Of a stretch of 64,000 nucleotides of DNA, positions 17,069 through 24,542 are shown piece after piece (position 1 is the stretch's first letter; every line of letters begins with the position of its first letter). Made by a program: the position numbers and the translations under genes. Source of the stretch: UJ101 sp965262705 (GTDB taxonomy: Bacteria; Bacteroidota; Bacteroidia; Flavobacteriales; UJ101); contig OZ253556.1 of NCBI GenBank assembly GCA_965262705.1, forward strand, positions 1,116,001 to 1,180,000, given 5' to 3'. The notes beneath the pieces are model-generated. The model made no database searches and was not told where the DNA came from. It saw only the letters and a program-made list of their open reading frames with translations.

Positions 17069-17872
17069 ATGAAAAATTTCAAAAATAAAGTAATCGTCAT
17101 CACTGGAGGTGCAACAGGAATTGGGTTTGCCCTCGCTAAGCAATTCGGCAATGAAGGTGCTAAAATAGTGATTTGTGGAATTCGAGAAGATAAAGTAACT
17201 GGCGCTGTCTTAAAACTTAAAGATATGGGCTACGAAGCATCAGGAAAAATTTGTGACGTCTCTAAAATAGAGCAAGTTGAAGCATTGGCTGATTTCGCAT
17301 GGGATACTTATGGTCATTGTGATGTGATTGTAAATAATGCGGGTGTCAGTCAGAATTTTGTACCCGTCATTGATACCCCGATGGAAGAATTCCACAGAGT
17401 AATGAGTATCAATTTATTTGGAGTCATTCACGGTATTAAAGTATTTGGTAAACGATTTATTGAACAAGGTACTCCTGCCGCTATTTACAGCCTAGGTTCG
17501 GAAAACTCTCTATACAAGTTTGTTCCAAATTCCAGTGCCTACGGGGCGAGCAAACATGCTTTGCACGCGATATGTGACATGCTAAGGGAGGAGGTCCCCG
17601 ATTTTATTGATGTGGCTTTAATCTGTCCCGGGTATGTAACGTCTGAAATGACCGAATCTGTAGCTCCCGGTATGGATACAGATGAATATGTAGCACTGGT
17701 AATAAAGCAACTGAAGCGGGGTGAATTCTATGTAGTTTCCCACGCTTACAACATTGTAAGGATTCAGGAAAGGCACGATGAAATCAGAAACGCCTTTGCC
17801 AAAATAGCCCCCCGCTATGTGGGGGATGATAAGTATGATGTGAGAACAATGCTAGAAAATATGACAGGATAG
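17069..17872 (+). CDS. SDR family oxidoreductase 3
   Basis: A third SDR (267 aa), less like the other two: 'VITGGATGIGFALAKQF', 'CDVSKIEQVEALADFAWD', 'IVNNAGVSQNFVP', 'NLFGVIHGIKVFGKRFIEQG', 'YSLGSENSLYKFVPNSSAYGASKHALHAICDMLREE', 'LICPGYVTSEMT'. Catalytic Tyr and Lys are clear (YGASK); the Ser lies in 'SLGSENS'. It begins 23 bases after SDR 2. The cluster suggests successive redox steps on one substrate, which is inference only. Confidence 0.88.
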   Translation: MKNFKNKVIVITGGATGIGFALAKQFGNEGAKIVICGIREDKVTGAVLKLKDMGYEASGKICDVSKIEQVEALADFAWDTYGHCDVIVNNAGVSQNFVPVIDTPMEEFHRVMSINLFGVIHGIKVFGKRFIEQGTPAAIYSLGSENSLYKFVPNSSAYGASKHALHAICDMLREEVPDFIDVALICPGYVTSEMTESVAPGMDTDEYVALVIKQLKRGEFYVVSHAYNIVRIQERHDEIRNAFAKIAPRYVGDDKYDVRTMLENMTG

Positions 17873-17940
17873 GGCCACTATTTGGACCTCATGGGATAAC
17901 TTATAATGAAATAAAATAAACTAACTAAAGTTAAATTATT

Positions 17941-18189
17941 ATGAAATCATCTAAAGTATTTTACGCTACCATGATCCTGTTAGTAGTACTCGCTTTTATG
18001 CAGGCTTTTTTTAATTCAATTATGGATAGTGAATTCATTAATTTTATGCAAACGGTAATTCTCTCCATTTTTGTTATTTACCATGGCTATTACAGGTATG
18101 GATGGGCAAGGTTATTCATCTTGGTAATTATGCATACTCTGATTTGTTGGGTGCCAAACTGGGAACAGTACCCTTATAACAACTCATGA
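17941..18189 (+). CDS. small membrane protein of the SDR cluster (82 aa)
   Basis: Three hydrophobic segments (about 7-28, 35-51, 56-72) with short loops and no recognisable domain: 'TMILLVVLAFMQAFFNSIMD', 'MQTVILSIFVIYHGYYRYG', 'LFILVIMHTLICW'. It ends in an ATGA overlap with the next gene, a sign of translational coupling. I do not recognise the family. Confidence 0.65.
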   Translation: MKSSKVFYATMILLVVLAFMQAFFNSIMDSEFINFMQTVILSIFVIYHGYYRYGWARLFILVIMHTLICWVPNWEQYPYNNS

Positions 18190-18527
18190 ACTACCATAAA
18201 ATTCTAAAAATTGAAGGTTTCATAATGACATGCGCAGGCATTGCACATTTGGTCTATATGTTTGGATTCGCTACAACTCCCTTATCTGAACTAGTGGCTA
18301 TTGGAGGAATCCTTTTTGGTATTTTATATTTTTTCTTTGGAATTAATATGCTTTGTGGAAAAACTAATTTATTGTTAATTATCTTGATTATCAATATAAT
18401 TGGTTTGAGTTGTGTCTTAATTGCTCGTGAAAGTTCACCGCTTTGGGAAATTGATCCCTATTTGATTATGGTAGACCTAATAAGTATTCCTGCGCTGGTA
18501 TATTTGAATATAAAAAAGAAAAAATAA
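18186..18527 (+). CDS. small membrane protein of the SDR cluster (113 aa)
   Basis: Four predicted membrane helices (about 8-28, 36-56, 62-81, 90-108) and a lysine-rich tail 'YLNIKKKK', which should lie in the cytoplasm. Its ATG overlaps the previous stop by four bases. Unknown family. The fourth helix holds an Asp ('LIMVDLISIPAL'). Confidence 0.65.
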   Translation: MNYHKILKIEGFIMTCAGIAHLVYMFGFATTPLSELVAIGGILFGILYFFFGINMLCGKTNLLLIILIINIIGLSCVLIARESSPLWEIDPYLIMVDLISIPALVYLNIKKKK

Positions 18528-18565
18528 AATCGAACTTTATTCAAAGGACAAAAATTTTTAATAAC

Positions 18566-19054
18566 ATGGAAATAATACAAGAATTTCAAGCGTATATAGC
18601 ATCTCAAAAAGCAGTTGGTACACAATTCATTCTAATTGGAATAGGACTTCTAGTCATTGCTATTTTATTTCATTTTTCAGGCTCAAGTCAATTATCAAGT
18701 GGCTTAAAAATAGGAGCGGCAATTTGTGGATTGCTCATAATTAGCGGCGGGGCTGGCTATCGAACTACAGAAACCAAACTGCTCAGAAGCCAAACAGCGC
18801 TTTATCAAAAAAATCAAAGTGAATTTAAAAAAGTGGAGACAGAGAGAATGCAAAAGGTTGTCAAAGATTATCCTATTTATCAAATTATATTTGGTAGCTT
18901 TATCATCCTTTCATTATTGATTGTTTGGGTTGTAAAAAAGCCATTTTGGCATGGAGTAGCATTTTCGGTTATGATACTTTTTATAGCAGTTATAATTGTA
19001 GAAGGCTATTCCCATAAATCAATAAAATCATATTTTGAATATTTGACGATGTAA
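18566..19054 (+). CDS. membrane protein of the SDR cluster (162 aa)
   Basis: Two pairs of membrane helices (about 20-38 and 46-63; 107-124 and 128-148) around a cytoplasmic helical loop 'TTETKLLRSQTALYQKNQSE...ERMQKVVKDYP'. I do not recognise the family, though the loop looks like a real coiled or amphipathic segment. Last gene of the cluster; a MITE begins 10 bases after its stop. Confidence 0.65.
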   Translation: MEIIQEFQAYIASQKAVGTQFILIGIGLLVIAILFHFSGSSQLSSGLKIGAAICGLLIISGGAGYRTTETKLLRSQTALYQKNQSEFKKVETERMQKVVKDYPIYQIIFGSFIILSLLIVWVVKKPFWHGVAFSVMILFIAVIIVEGYSHKSIKSYFEYLTM

Positions 19055-19063
19055 AAAAGCAGA

Positions 19064-19214
19064 GAGACCGTTGCAAAAAGCATTCTAACAAAAAAATGCA
19101 ACGCCCGATAAAAATTAAATACCGGAGCAACCTAATGAGTGTGGAGGATTTTAATTTTTTGAGAAGGGCGCCGTTTGAAGCGAACGGCAAAAGTCAGCGC
19201 AAACTAAAGGTCTC
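19064..19214 (+). mobile_element. MITE that truncates the HU-like gene
   Basis: From GAGACCGTTGCAAAAAGC to the variant end CAAACTAAAGGTCTC. The left flank is the SDR cluster; the right flank runs straight into the body of a broken HU-like gene. Flanks (GCAGA / AAAAT) differ, so a simple insertion is not supported. Confidence 0.8.
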
Positions 19215-19481
19215 AAAATTGAAAAATTTAGTGCGCTGTCTGAACCTGATATTTACGGTGTCATCATCGGTTTAGAGAATGTGATACAAAATAAACTGGC
19301 AGAAGGAAAAATTGTGCGTTTTGAGCCTCTGGGCTCATTGTATCCCTCGCTATCAAGCCATCTTTCGGGCACAGAAAAAGAAGTGAGTGCACAAAGTATT
19401 AAAAAACTAAAGGTCAATTACCGCGCCGGCAAGCGCATCCTCGAAGCGATGGAAAATGCACCCAAAGAAAAGGTAAAATAA
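19215..19481 (+). pseudogene. HU-like DNA-binding protein, 5' end lost
   Basis: The frame is open from the MITE edge through 'IEKFSALSEPDIYGVIIGLE', then 'NVIQNKLAEGKIVRFEPLGS', 'LYPSLSS', 'SIKKLKVNYRAGKRILEAME'. This matches the longer HU-type proteins of Bacteroidota, where 'GkiVrfeplGslypslss' is the DNA-binding saddle. The normal N-terminus and start are missing because the MITE replaces them; a GTG at 19281 would give only 66 aa. Probably non-functional. Confidence 0.7.
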
Positions 19482-19510
19482 ATTTTAAAGCCCCTTATAG
19501 AAATTCTCCA

Positions 19511-19667
19511 TGGAGAGTTGAGCAACTTATCAAGGAGAGTTGGGTAACTTATCAAGGAGAGTTGAGCAACTTATCAAGGAGAGTTGAGCAACTTATCAAG
19601 GAGAGTTGGGTAACTTGTCAAGGAGAGTTGAGCAACTTGTCAAGGAGAGTTGAGCAAAACTTATAAA
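19511..19667. repeat. 22-bp minisatellite (7 units)
   Basis: GAGAGTTG recurs at 19513 and every 22 bases to 19645. Units read CAAGGAGAGTTGAGCAACTTAT; units 2 and 5 have GGGTAAC in place of GAGCAAC. GTTG-AG-CAAC in each unit is a small palindrome. There are no spacers, so it is not CRISPR. It lies about 190 bases upstream of the exonuclease-family gene. The rest of 19482-19853 holds short MITE-end fragments (TTTGCAAAGGTCTC). Confidence 0.85.
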
Positions 19668-19853
19668 GGTTTGAAGTAAATCATGCTGGGGCTCAAGTAA
19701 ACCACAAAAGAGAGATCCTATTTTTTGCAAAGGTCTCGTTACTTTAAAAAATCTTTGTAAAGGTCTCTTATTAAATATTTTTTCTATCTTAGCCTGTGAA
19801 AAATAATGCTGAGGTCTTTTCAAGGTTCTCACTGTGTTTATTTTGATAGGTTT

Positions 19854-21041
19854 ATGAAAAGATATTTTCTATTATTATGGTTTGGGGCAAGTGCTTTTTT
19901 AGGGCAGATACAGGCACAAAAATCCTATAAATTGGCCACGGTTGCTTTTTATAACGTTGAGAATCTATTTGACACTATCGAATCTACAGAGATTATTGAC
20001 GGCACCAAAAACTATTGGGAGAAGGGCTATCATATAAGTGTAGATAAAAATAGCGCTGCAGCATTAGAGGCTAAGCCTTATAAAGAAGAATTAACTTATG
20101 CTAAGCTGAAAGGGAAGAAGGTGCGGCGCGATTTAATTTTGAGCAAGGAATTTACTCCACAAGGAAAAAAAAATTGGACGATTGCTAAATATCAGGAAAA
20201 ATTACAACATATTGCTCGAGTTCTTTCAGAAATAGGCCGCAAGAAAACAGGAGATGCCCCGGTAATTATTGGGTTATCTGAGTTAGAAAATGAGCATGTT
20301 TTACAGGAACTTATCAGTCAGCCGGCTTTAAAAAAATATGACTATGAAATGGTACACTTTAATTCTTTTGATGCAAGGGGAATAGATGTTGGCTTGATTT
20401 ATCAGAAGAAAAAAATTGTGGTTACTTATGCCCGTCCTTATCCGGTAGTTATTTACCAAAGGAATAGTAAGCGAATTTATACCCGTGATATTTTACGGGT
20501 TTCTGGTTATTTAGATGGAGAGAAAATCCATTTTATCGTCAATCATTGGCCCTCAAAACGAGGAGGCGAAAAAATTACTGAAAAAAATCGTGTGAAGGCG
20601 GCAAAAGCTTGTCGTTCGGTTATAGAAGAGATTGAAAAAGACGAGCCAGGGGCTAAAATTATTACTATGGGGGATTTTAATGAAGGCCCTTTTGAAGAAG
20701 CGATAAAATTACATCTTAAAACAGTAGGAAATAAAAGACTATCTAAAAAAAGAGGGGTTTTATATAATACGATGGAGGGCATTGCAAAAAAAGGTGGTGG
20801 TACGGAAGCCTATCGCGACCATTGGGACACTCTTGACCAACTTATGATGACACCAGCACTTCTTGATAGAGATTACACGACCTATAAGTTATTTCAATAC
20901 GGAATTTTTAAACCGAATTATTTAACACAATCTTCTGGAAAATATAAAGGCTATCCATTCCGTACCTACTCGTTTAGTAAGTATGCTGGCGGATATTCTG
21001 ACCATTTTCCAGTTTACTTATATTTAATAAAAAATCGTTGA
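19854..21041 (+). CDS. secreted endonuclease/exonuclease/phosphatase family protein
   Basis: 395 aa from ATG 19854, which opens a good signal peptide ('MKRYFLLLWFGASAFLGQIQA'). EEP-fold motifs in order: 'VAFYNVENLFDT' (metal-binding Asn), 'IIGLSELENEHVL' (Glu), 'RGIDVGLIYQKKK', 'FIVNHWPSKRGGE' (His), 'IITMGDFNEGP' (Asp/Asn) and 'YSDHFPVYLYL' (catalytic Asp-His). It is a metal-dependent phosphodiesterase or nuclease, exported to periplasm or surface; DNA or nucleotides are the likely substrate. Confidence 0.88.
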   Translation: MKRYFLLLWFGASAFLGQIQAQKSYKLATVAFYNVENLFDTIESTEIIDGTKNYWEKGYHISVDKNSAAALEAKPYKEELTYAKLKGKKVRRDLILSKEFTPQGKKNWTIAKYQEKLQHIARVLSEIGRKKTGDAPVIIGLSELENEHVLQELISQPALKKYDYEMVHFNSFDARGIDVGLIYQKKKIVVTYARPYPVVIYQRNSKRIYTRDILRVSGYLDGEKIHFIVNHWPSKRGGEKITEKNRVKAAKACRSVIEEIEKDEPGAKIITMGDFNEGPFEEAIKLHLKTVGNKRLSKKRGVLYNTMEGIAKKGGGTEAYRDHWDTLDQLMMTPALLDRDYTTYKLFQYGIFKPNYLTQSSGKYKGYPFRTYSFSKYAGGYSDHFPVYLYLIKNR

Positions 21042-21234
21042 TTATTTTTTGCCCATACAAGTTCCATAGAAGAAACTATTGATACATTCAAAGTATTAAT
21101 AATGAAGGTATTCGTGCTAAAAATAATTATTATTAGTCATCAATTCTTTATGATTGAACTCATTAAAATATTAATAATCAATACATTTCTTATTTGAGGT
21201 CATGTCATGTAAGGGACTTAAAATGATCAAAATA

Positions 21235-22347
21235 ATGAAAAAATTTGAATACGACCTTGTTATTGTAGGAGCCGGGCTTTACGGTGCTGTTTTCGCGCAC
21301 GAGGCGAATAAGCGCGGAAAAAAAGTATTGGTAATTGATAAACGCAATCATATTGGTGGGAATATCTACTGTGAAAACATGGAAGGAATAAATGTGCACA
21401 AATATGGTGCTCATATTTTTCATACCAGCAACAAAACAGTGTGGAATTATGTGCGTCAGTTTGTCGAGTTTAACAGATTTATCAATTCTCCGGTAGCAAA
21501 CTATAAAGGAAAACTGTATAATTTACCCTTTAACATGAATACGTTTTATCAACTTTGGGGAGTGAAAACTCCGGCAGAAGCAAAGCAAAAAATTGAAGAA
21601 CAAAGAAAAGAGTACACTAAAATTACGCCCAAAAATCTTGAGGAACAAGCACTATCCCTTGGAGGAAAAGATATTTATGAAACCCTTATTAAAGGTTACA
21701 CCGAAAAACAATGGGGAAGGCCTGCTACTGAAATTCCAGCATTTATTATTAAACGACTTCCTTTTAGGTTTACATTCGATAATAATTATTTCAATGATGA
21801 CTATCAAGGAATCCCCATAGGAGGGTATAATAAACTCATCGAAGGACTATTGGAGGGGATTGAAGTTCATACAAAAATTGATTATTTTGATCAGCGAGAG
21901 GCATTCGATCAAAAAGGAGAAATAATTTTATATACCGGTAAAATTGATCAATTTTTTAATTACCAATTTGGAAAATTAGAGTATCGTAGCCTATATTTTG
22001 AAACTAAACTTATAGATGATACAAACTATCAAGGAAATGCGGTTATAAATTATACGGATAAAAATATTCCTTATACAAGGATTATAGAGCATAAGTTCTT
22101 TGAATTTGGAACTCAGGAAAAGACAGTAATCACTAAGGAGTATCCCCATGAATTTAGTAAGGATAATGAACCATATTACCCAATAAATGATAAATTGAAT
22201 ACAGAAATGTTATCTAAGTATCATGAGCTATCCTCTCAAGTTTCACATAAATATATATTTGGAGGTCGATTAGCCGACTATAAGTATTATGATATGGATG
22301 ATACAATTGATGCTGCATTAAAAGATGTGAGCGAATTTTTTAAGTAA
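21235..22347 (+). CDS. glf: UDP-galactopyranose mutase
   Basis: Flavoenzyme converting UDP-galactopyranose to UDP-galactofuranose, the donor for Gal-f glycans. FAD site 'DLVIVGAGLYGAVFAHEANKRG', then 'VIDKRNHIGGNIY', 'GAHIFHTSNKTVWNYVRQF', 'YNLPFNMNTFYQLWG', 'GYTEKQWGRPATEIP' and 'IPIGGYNKLIEGLLEG'; the C-terminal 'YIFGGRLADYKYYDMDDTIDAAL' closes the FAD site. I start at ATG 21235 (370 aa), close to family starts; ATGs at 21202 and 21223 are possible. The glycosyltransferase follows after 8 bases. Confidence 0.95.
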   Translation: MKKFEYDLVIVGAGLYGAVFAHEANKRGKKVLVIDKRNHIGGNIYCENMEGINVHKYGAHIFHTSNKTVWNYVRQFVEFNRFINSPVANYKGKLYNLPFNMNTFYQLWGVKTPAEAKQKIEEQRKEYTKITPKNLEEQALSLGGKDIYETLIKGYTEKQWGRPATEIPAFIIKRLPFRFTFDNNYFNDDYQGIPIGGYNKLIEGLLEGIEVHTKIDYFDQREAFDQKGEIILYTGKIDQFFNYQFGKLEYRSLYFETKLIDDTNYQGNAVINYTDKNIPYTRIIEHKFFEFGTQEKTVITKEYPHEFSKDNEPYYPINDKLNTEMLSKYHELSSQVSHKYIFGGRLADYKYYDMDDTIDAALKDVSEFFK

Positions 22348-22355
22348 AAAAGTAT

Positions 22356-23399
22356 ATGAATAAATATTATATAGCAAGGAATTATCGGTCAAAGTTTGAT
22401 GCTGCTGGAAAGGCAAAAATGGACTGTGAAACAATCTTGAAAAGAAATGGCTGGATAAATATTGGATTTAAGCAAACTTGGATTTCTAATGCCATTTTAG
22501 GAACGACGATAAGTGCATTAGGGATTACATGGGCTTTGATTCGATTGAAAAGAAAAAGTACACTCTGCATACAATATCCTTTAAGCAAGTTTTATAGGTA
22601 TGTACTTTGCATAGCAAGATGGAAGAAATGTAAAATTATTACAATAATTCATGATTCTTATGCCCTAAAGGATAGAAAATTATCTACGATTGAAGAAATT
22701 TCTATATTATCTAAATCTGATGTTTTAATTGTGCATAACCAGCCAATGAAAAAATGGTTTATTGAGAATAATTGTAACGCAAAACTTATTGCATTAGGTA
22801 TTTTTGATTACCTACACAACCCTAGCGCAAAACAAATACGAACCCCCATTGATTATAAACGATATAGAATTGTATTTGCCGGAGGAATAGGAGGTAAAAA
22901 AAGTTTTATCTACAAATTTGATAACTTAAGCGGAACAAACTTTAAACTTGATGTTTACGGAGCAGATTTTAATAAAATTTATGTGAAGGATAAAAACAAT
23001 ACAATGATTACCTATAAGGGGAAATATCCATCAAACGAAGTAATAGACCATATTGATGGAGATTTTGGCTTAGTATGGTATGGCGACTTATTAGATACCT
23101 GCGGGGGCTTAACTGCAGGAAAAGCAACAGCTAAATATTTAAAATATAATAATCCTCATAAATTATCCCTTTATTTACAATGCGATATGCCCATAATTAT
23201 TTGGGATAAAGCAGCTGCAGCAGAATTCATTTTAGAAAATAAAATAGGGATAGCCGTTAGTTCTTTATATGATATGGATATAAAATTAGCTGAGTTGTCA
23301 AAAGAAGAATATAAGCAATTTAAAGCAAATGTAAGTAAAATCAAAGATAACCTATCCAAAGGGTACTATCTAACATCAGTCATTAACAAAATTAATTAA
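22356..23399 (+). CDS. glycosyltransferase, probable galactofuranosyltransferase
   Basis: 347-aa GT-B-like enzyme resembling WbbI-type beta-1,6-galactofuranosyltransferases and related sugar transferases: 'YYIARNYRSKFDAAGKAKMD', 'IITIIHDSYALKD', 'DVLIVHNQPMKKWF', 'FAGGIGGKKSFIY', 'FGLVWYGD..DTCGG', 'KYLKYNNPHKLSLYLQCDMPIIIWDKAAAAEFILENKIGI'. The 8-base gap to glf makes Gal-f the likely donor. No signal or membrane anchor is seen, so it would act at the cytoplasmic face on a lipid-linked glycan. A lone pair like this may be the end of a larger locus or a transferred module. Confidence 0.85.
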   Translation: MNKYYIARNYRSKFDAAGKAKMDCETILKRNGWINIGFKQTWISNAILGTTISALGITWALIRLKRKSTLCIQYPLSKFYRYVLCIARWKKCKIITIIHDSYALKDRKLSTIEEISILSKSDVLIVHNQPMKKWFIENNCNAKLIALGIFDYLHNPSAKQIRTPIDYKRYRIVFAGGIGGKKSFIYKFDNLSGTNFKLDVYGADFNKIYVKDKNNTMITYKGKYPSNEVIDHIDGDFGLVWYGDLLDTCGGLTAGKATAKYLKYNNPHKLSLYLQCDMPIIIWDKAAAAEFILENKIGIAVSSLYDMDIKLAELSKEEYKQFKANVSKIKDNLSKGYYLTSVINKIN

Positions 23400-23473
23400 C
23401 CAAGCCTTTCTCAAAAAACATTTTTGCAGCTGCAGGTCAGTTTGAGCTAAAGGGTTCTAAGTTTTCTCATTTC

Positions 23474-23560
23474 TTTTTTGGCGTTCCCTTTTTCTTGGGA
23501 CGAGAGGTTGCCCCAAGAAAAAGTATACCGCTGCTATCCCTAACGCACCACCCCGCAAAC
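23474..23560 (-). repeat. Flavo-type structured repeat, partial
   Basis: Minus-strand copy: TTTGCGGGGTGG, GCGTTAGGGATAGCAGCGGTAT, hairpin CTTTTTCTTGGGGC / CCCAAGAAAAAG, then GGGAACGCC. The second hairpin is deleted, as in the copy at 413. Confidence 0.65.
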
Positions 23561-23573
23561 CCCCTTTAATAAA

Positions 23574-23728
23574 GAGACCAAGACCTTTAGCCAACGCTGA
23601 CTTGCAGTTCGCTTCAAACAGCGTACTTCTCAAAAAATTAAACTCCTCCACACCCATTAGGTTGCTCCGGTGCTTAATTTTTATCGAGCGTTGCATTTTT
23701 TTGTTAGCGTGCTTTTTGCAATGGGCTC
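23574..23728 (-). mobile_element. MITE copy
   Basis: From GAGACCAAGACCTTTAGC to TTTTTGCAATGGGCTC. It carries the CGCTGACTTGCAGTTCGC module near the left end and the usual CTCCACACCC / GGTTGCTCCGG centre. Confidence 0.75.
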
Positions 23729-23770
23729 AAAGAAAGATTAGAAACCGAATTTAACCTTTTTGCAACGGTC

Positions 23771-23831
23771 TTTATATGGTCTATGCCTGTTAATTTAGGA
23801 TACACCTTTCACTTTTTTATTCTTTTTATAG
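23771..23831 (-). pseudogene. duplicated 5' fragment of the VOC gene
   Basis: About 61 bases closely matching 24468-24526: the first ~11 codons ('YPKLTGIDHI', with GTG for ATG) and the leader of the VOC gene. It is bounded on the left by a MITE end (TTTTTGCAACGGTCT) and on the right by a full MITE at 23835. A relic of a repeat-mediated duplication. Confidence 0.7.
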
Positions 23832-23834
23832 CGA

Positions 23835-24000
23835 GAGACCGTTGCAGAACACATAAAAAAGTATGAAAAAGAAAGCATTTAGCTTCAAACGGCTTCCTTC
23901 TCAAAAAATTAAAATCCTCCACACCCAAGAGGTTACTCCGGCGTTTAATTTTTATCGCGCGTTGCATTTTACCAGCTAAAGTGCTTTTTGCAACGGTCTC
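23835..24000 (-). mobile_element. MITE, near-consensus
   Basis: 166 bp, GAGACCGTTGCAGAACAC to TTTTTGCAACGGTCTC, both 12-bp ends perfect. The flanks (AGCGA / TTAAA) differ although the ends look young, consistent with a rearrangement that also made the VOC fragment. Confidence 0.9.
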
Positions 24001-24102
24001 TTAAAGTGATAAAAGGTTTCTTTGAAGGCCCGTATTGTAAACTAGGTGCTTCTAAAAAGTATGGAAATAATATAGAATGAAAAAATGAGTTGAGCCAATA
24101 GA

Positions 24103-24498
24103 TTAAGTTTCTTTATTCAAATTATTTACAAGTTCATCATACTCATAGCTCGTTATTTCAAAAGGATTATCATCAAGGTCTTTAAAGTAAATAGACCAAG
24201 ATAGATCATGATCAACAACTGTAAAAGGAATGGAATTGTTTTCTAGATGAATTTTCCATGCTATAAAGTTTTTACTATCTGCGCCAAAAGCTATGGTTGT
24301 TTTTTGAGAAGATTTTGACTCAAATAACGCTAAGCGAATACAATCATTTCCTATAAATAAAGGGCCTTCATCTACATTCCATGATTCAAAATTGATTATT
24401 CTTGTAAAACCAAGGTTTTCTGCATACCATTTTTCAGCAACATTTTTTTCAGCAACATAAATGTGTATATGGTCAATCCCTATCAATTTAGGATACAT
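24103..24498 (-). CDS. VOC / glyoxalase-fold protein
   Basis: 131-aa vicinal-oxygen-chelate domain protein: 'KLIGIDHIHIYVAEKNVAEKWYAENLGF' (first beta-alpha-beta unit, metal-ligand His), 'GPLFIGNDCIRLALFES', 'WKIHLENNSIPFTVVDHDLSWSIYFKDLDDNPFEITSYEYDEL' (second unit ending in a Glu ligand). Such proteins bind a divalent metal and act in detoxification, antibiotic resistance or ring cleavage; the substrate cannot be read here. A broken copy of its 5' end lies at 23771. Confidence 0.85.
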   Translation of the reverse strand: MYPKLIGIDHIHIYVAEKNVAEKWYAENLGFTRIINFESWNVDEGPLFIGNDCIRLALFESKSSQKTTIAFGADSKNFIAWKIHLENNSIPFTVVDHDLSWSIYFKDLDDNPFEITSYEYDELVNNLNKET

Positions 24499-24542
24499 TT
24501 TTCACTTTTTTTATTCTTGTTATAGTACTATTGCTATTTATT

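Noticed and set aside
15018..19214. Active composite transposon formed by the two MITEs around the SDR cluster
   Set aside because: No matching 5-bp flank across the outer ends and the ends are diverged; kept only as a hint of past rearrangement.
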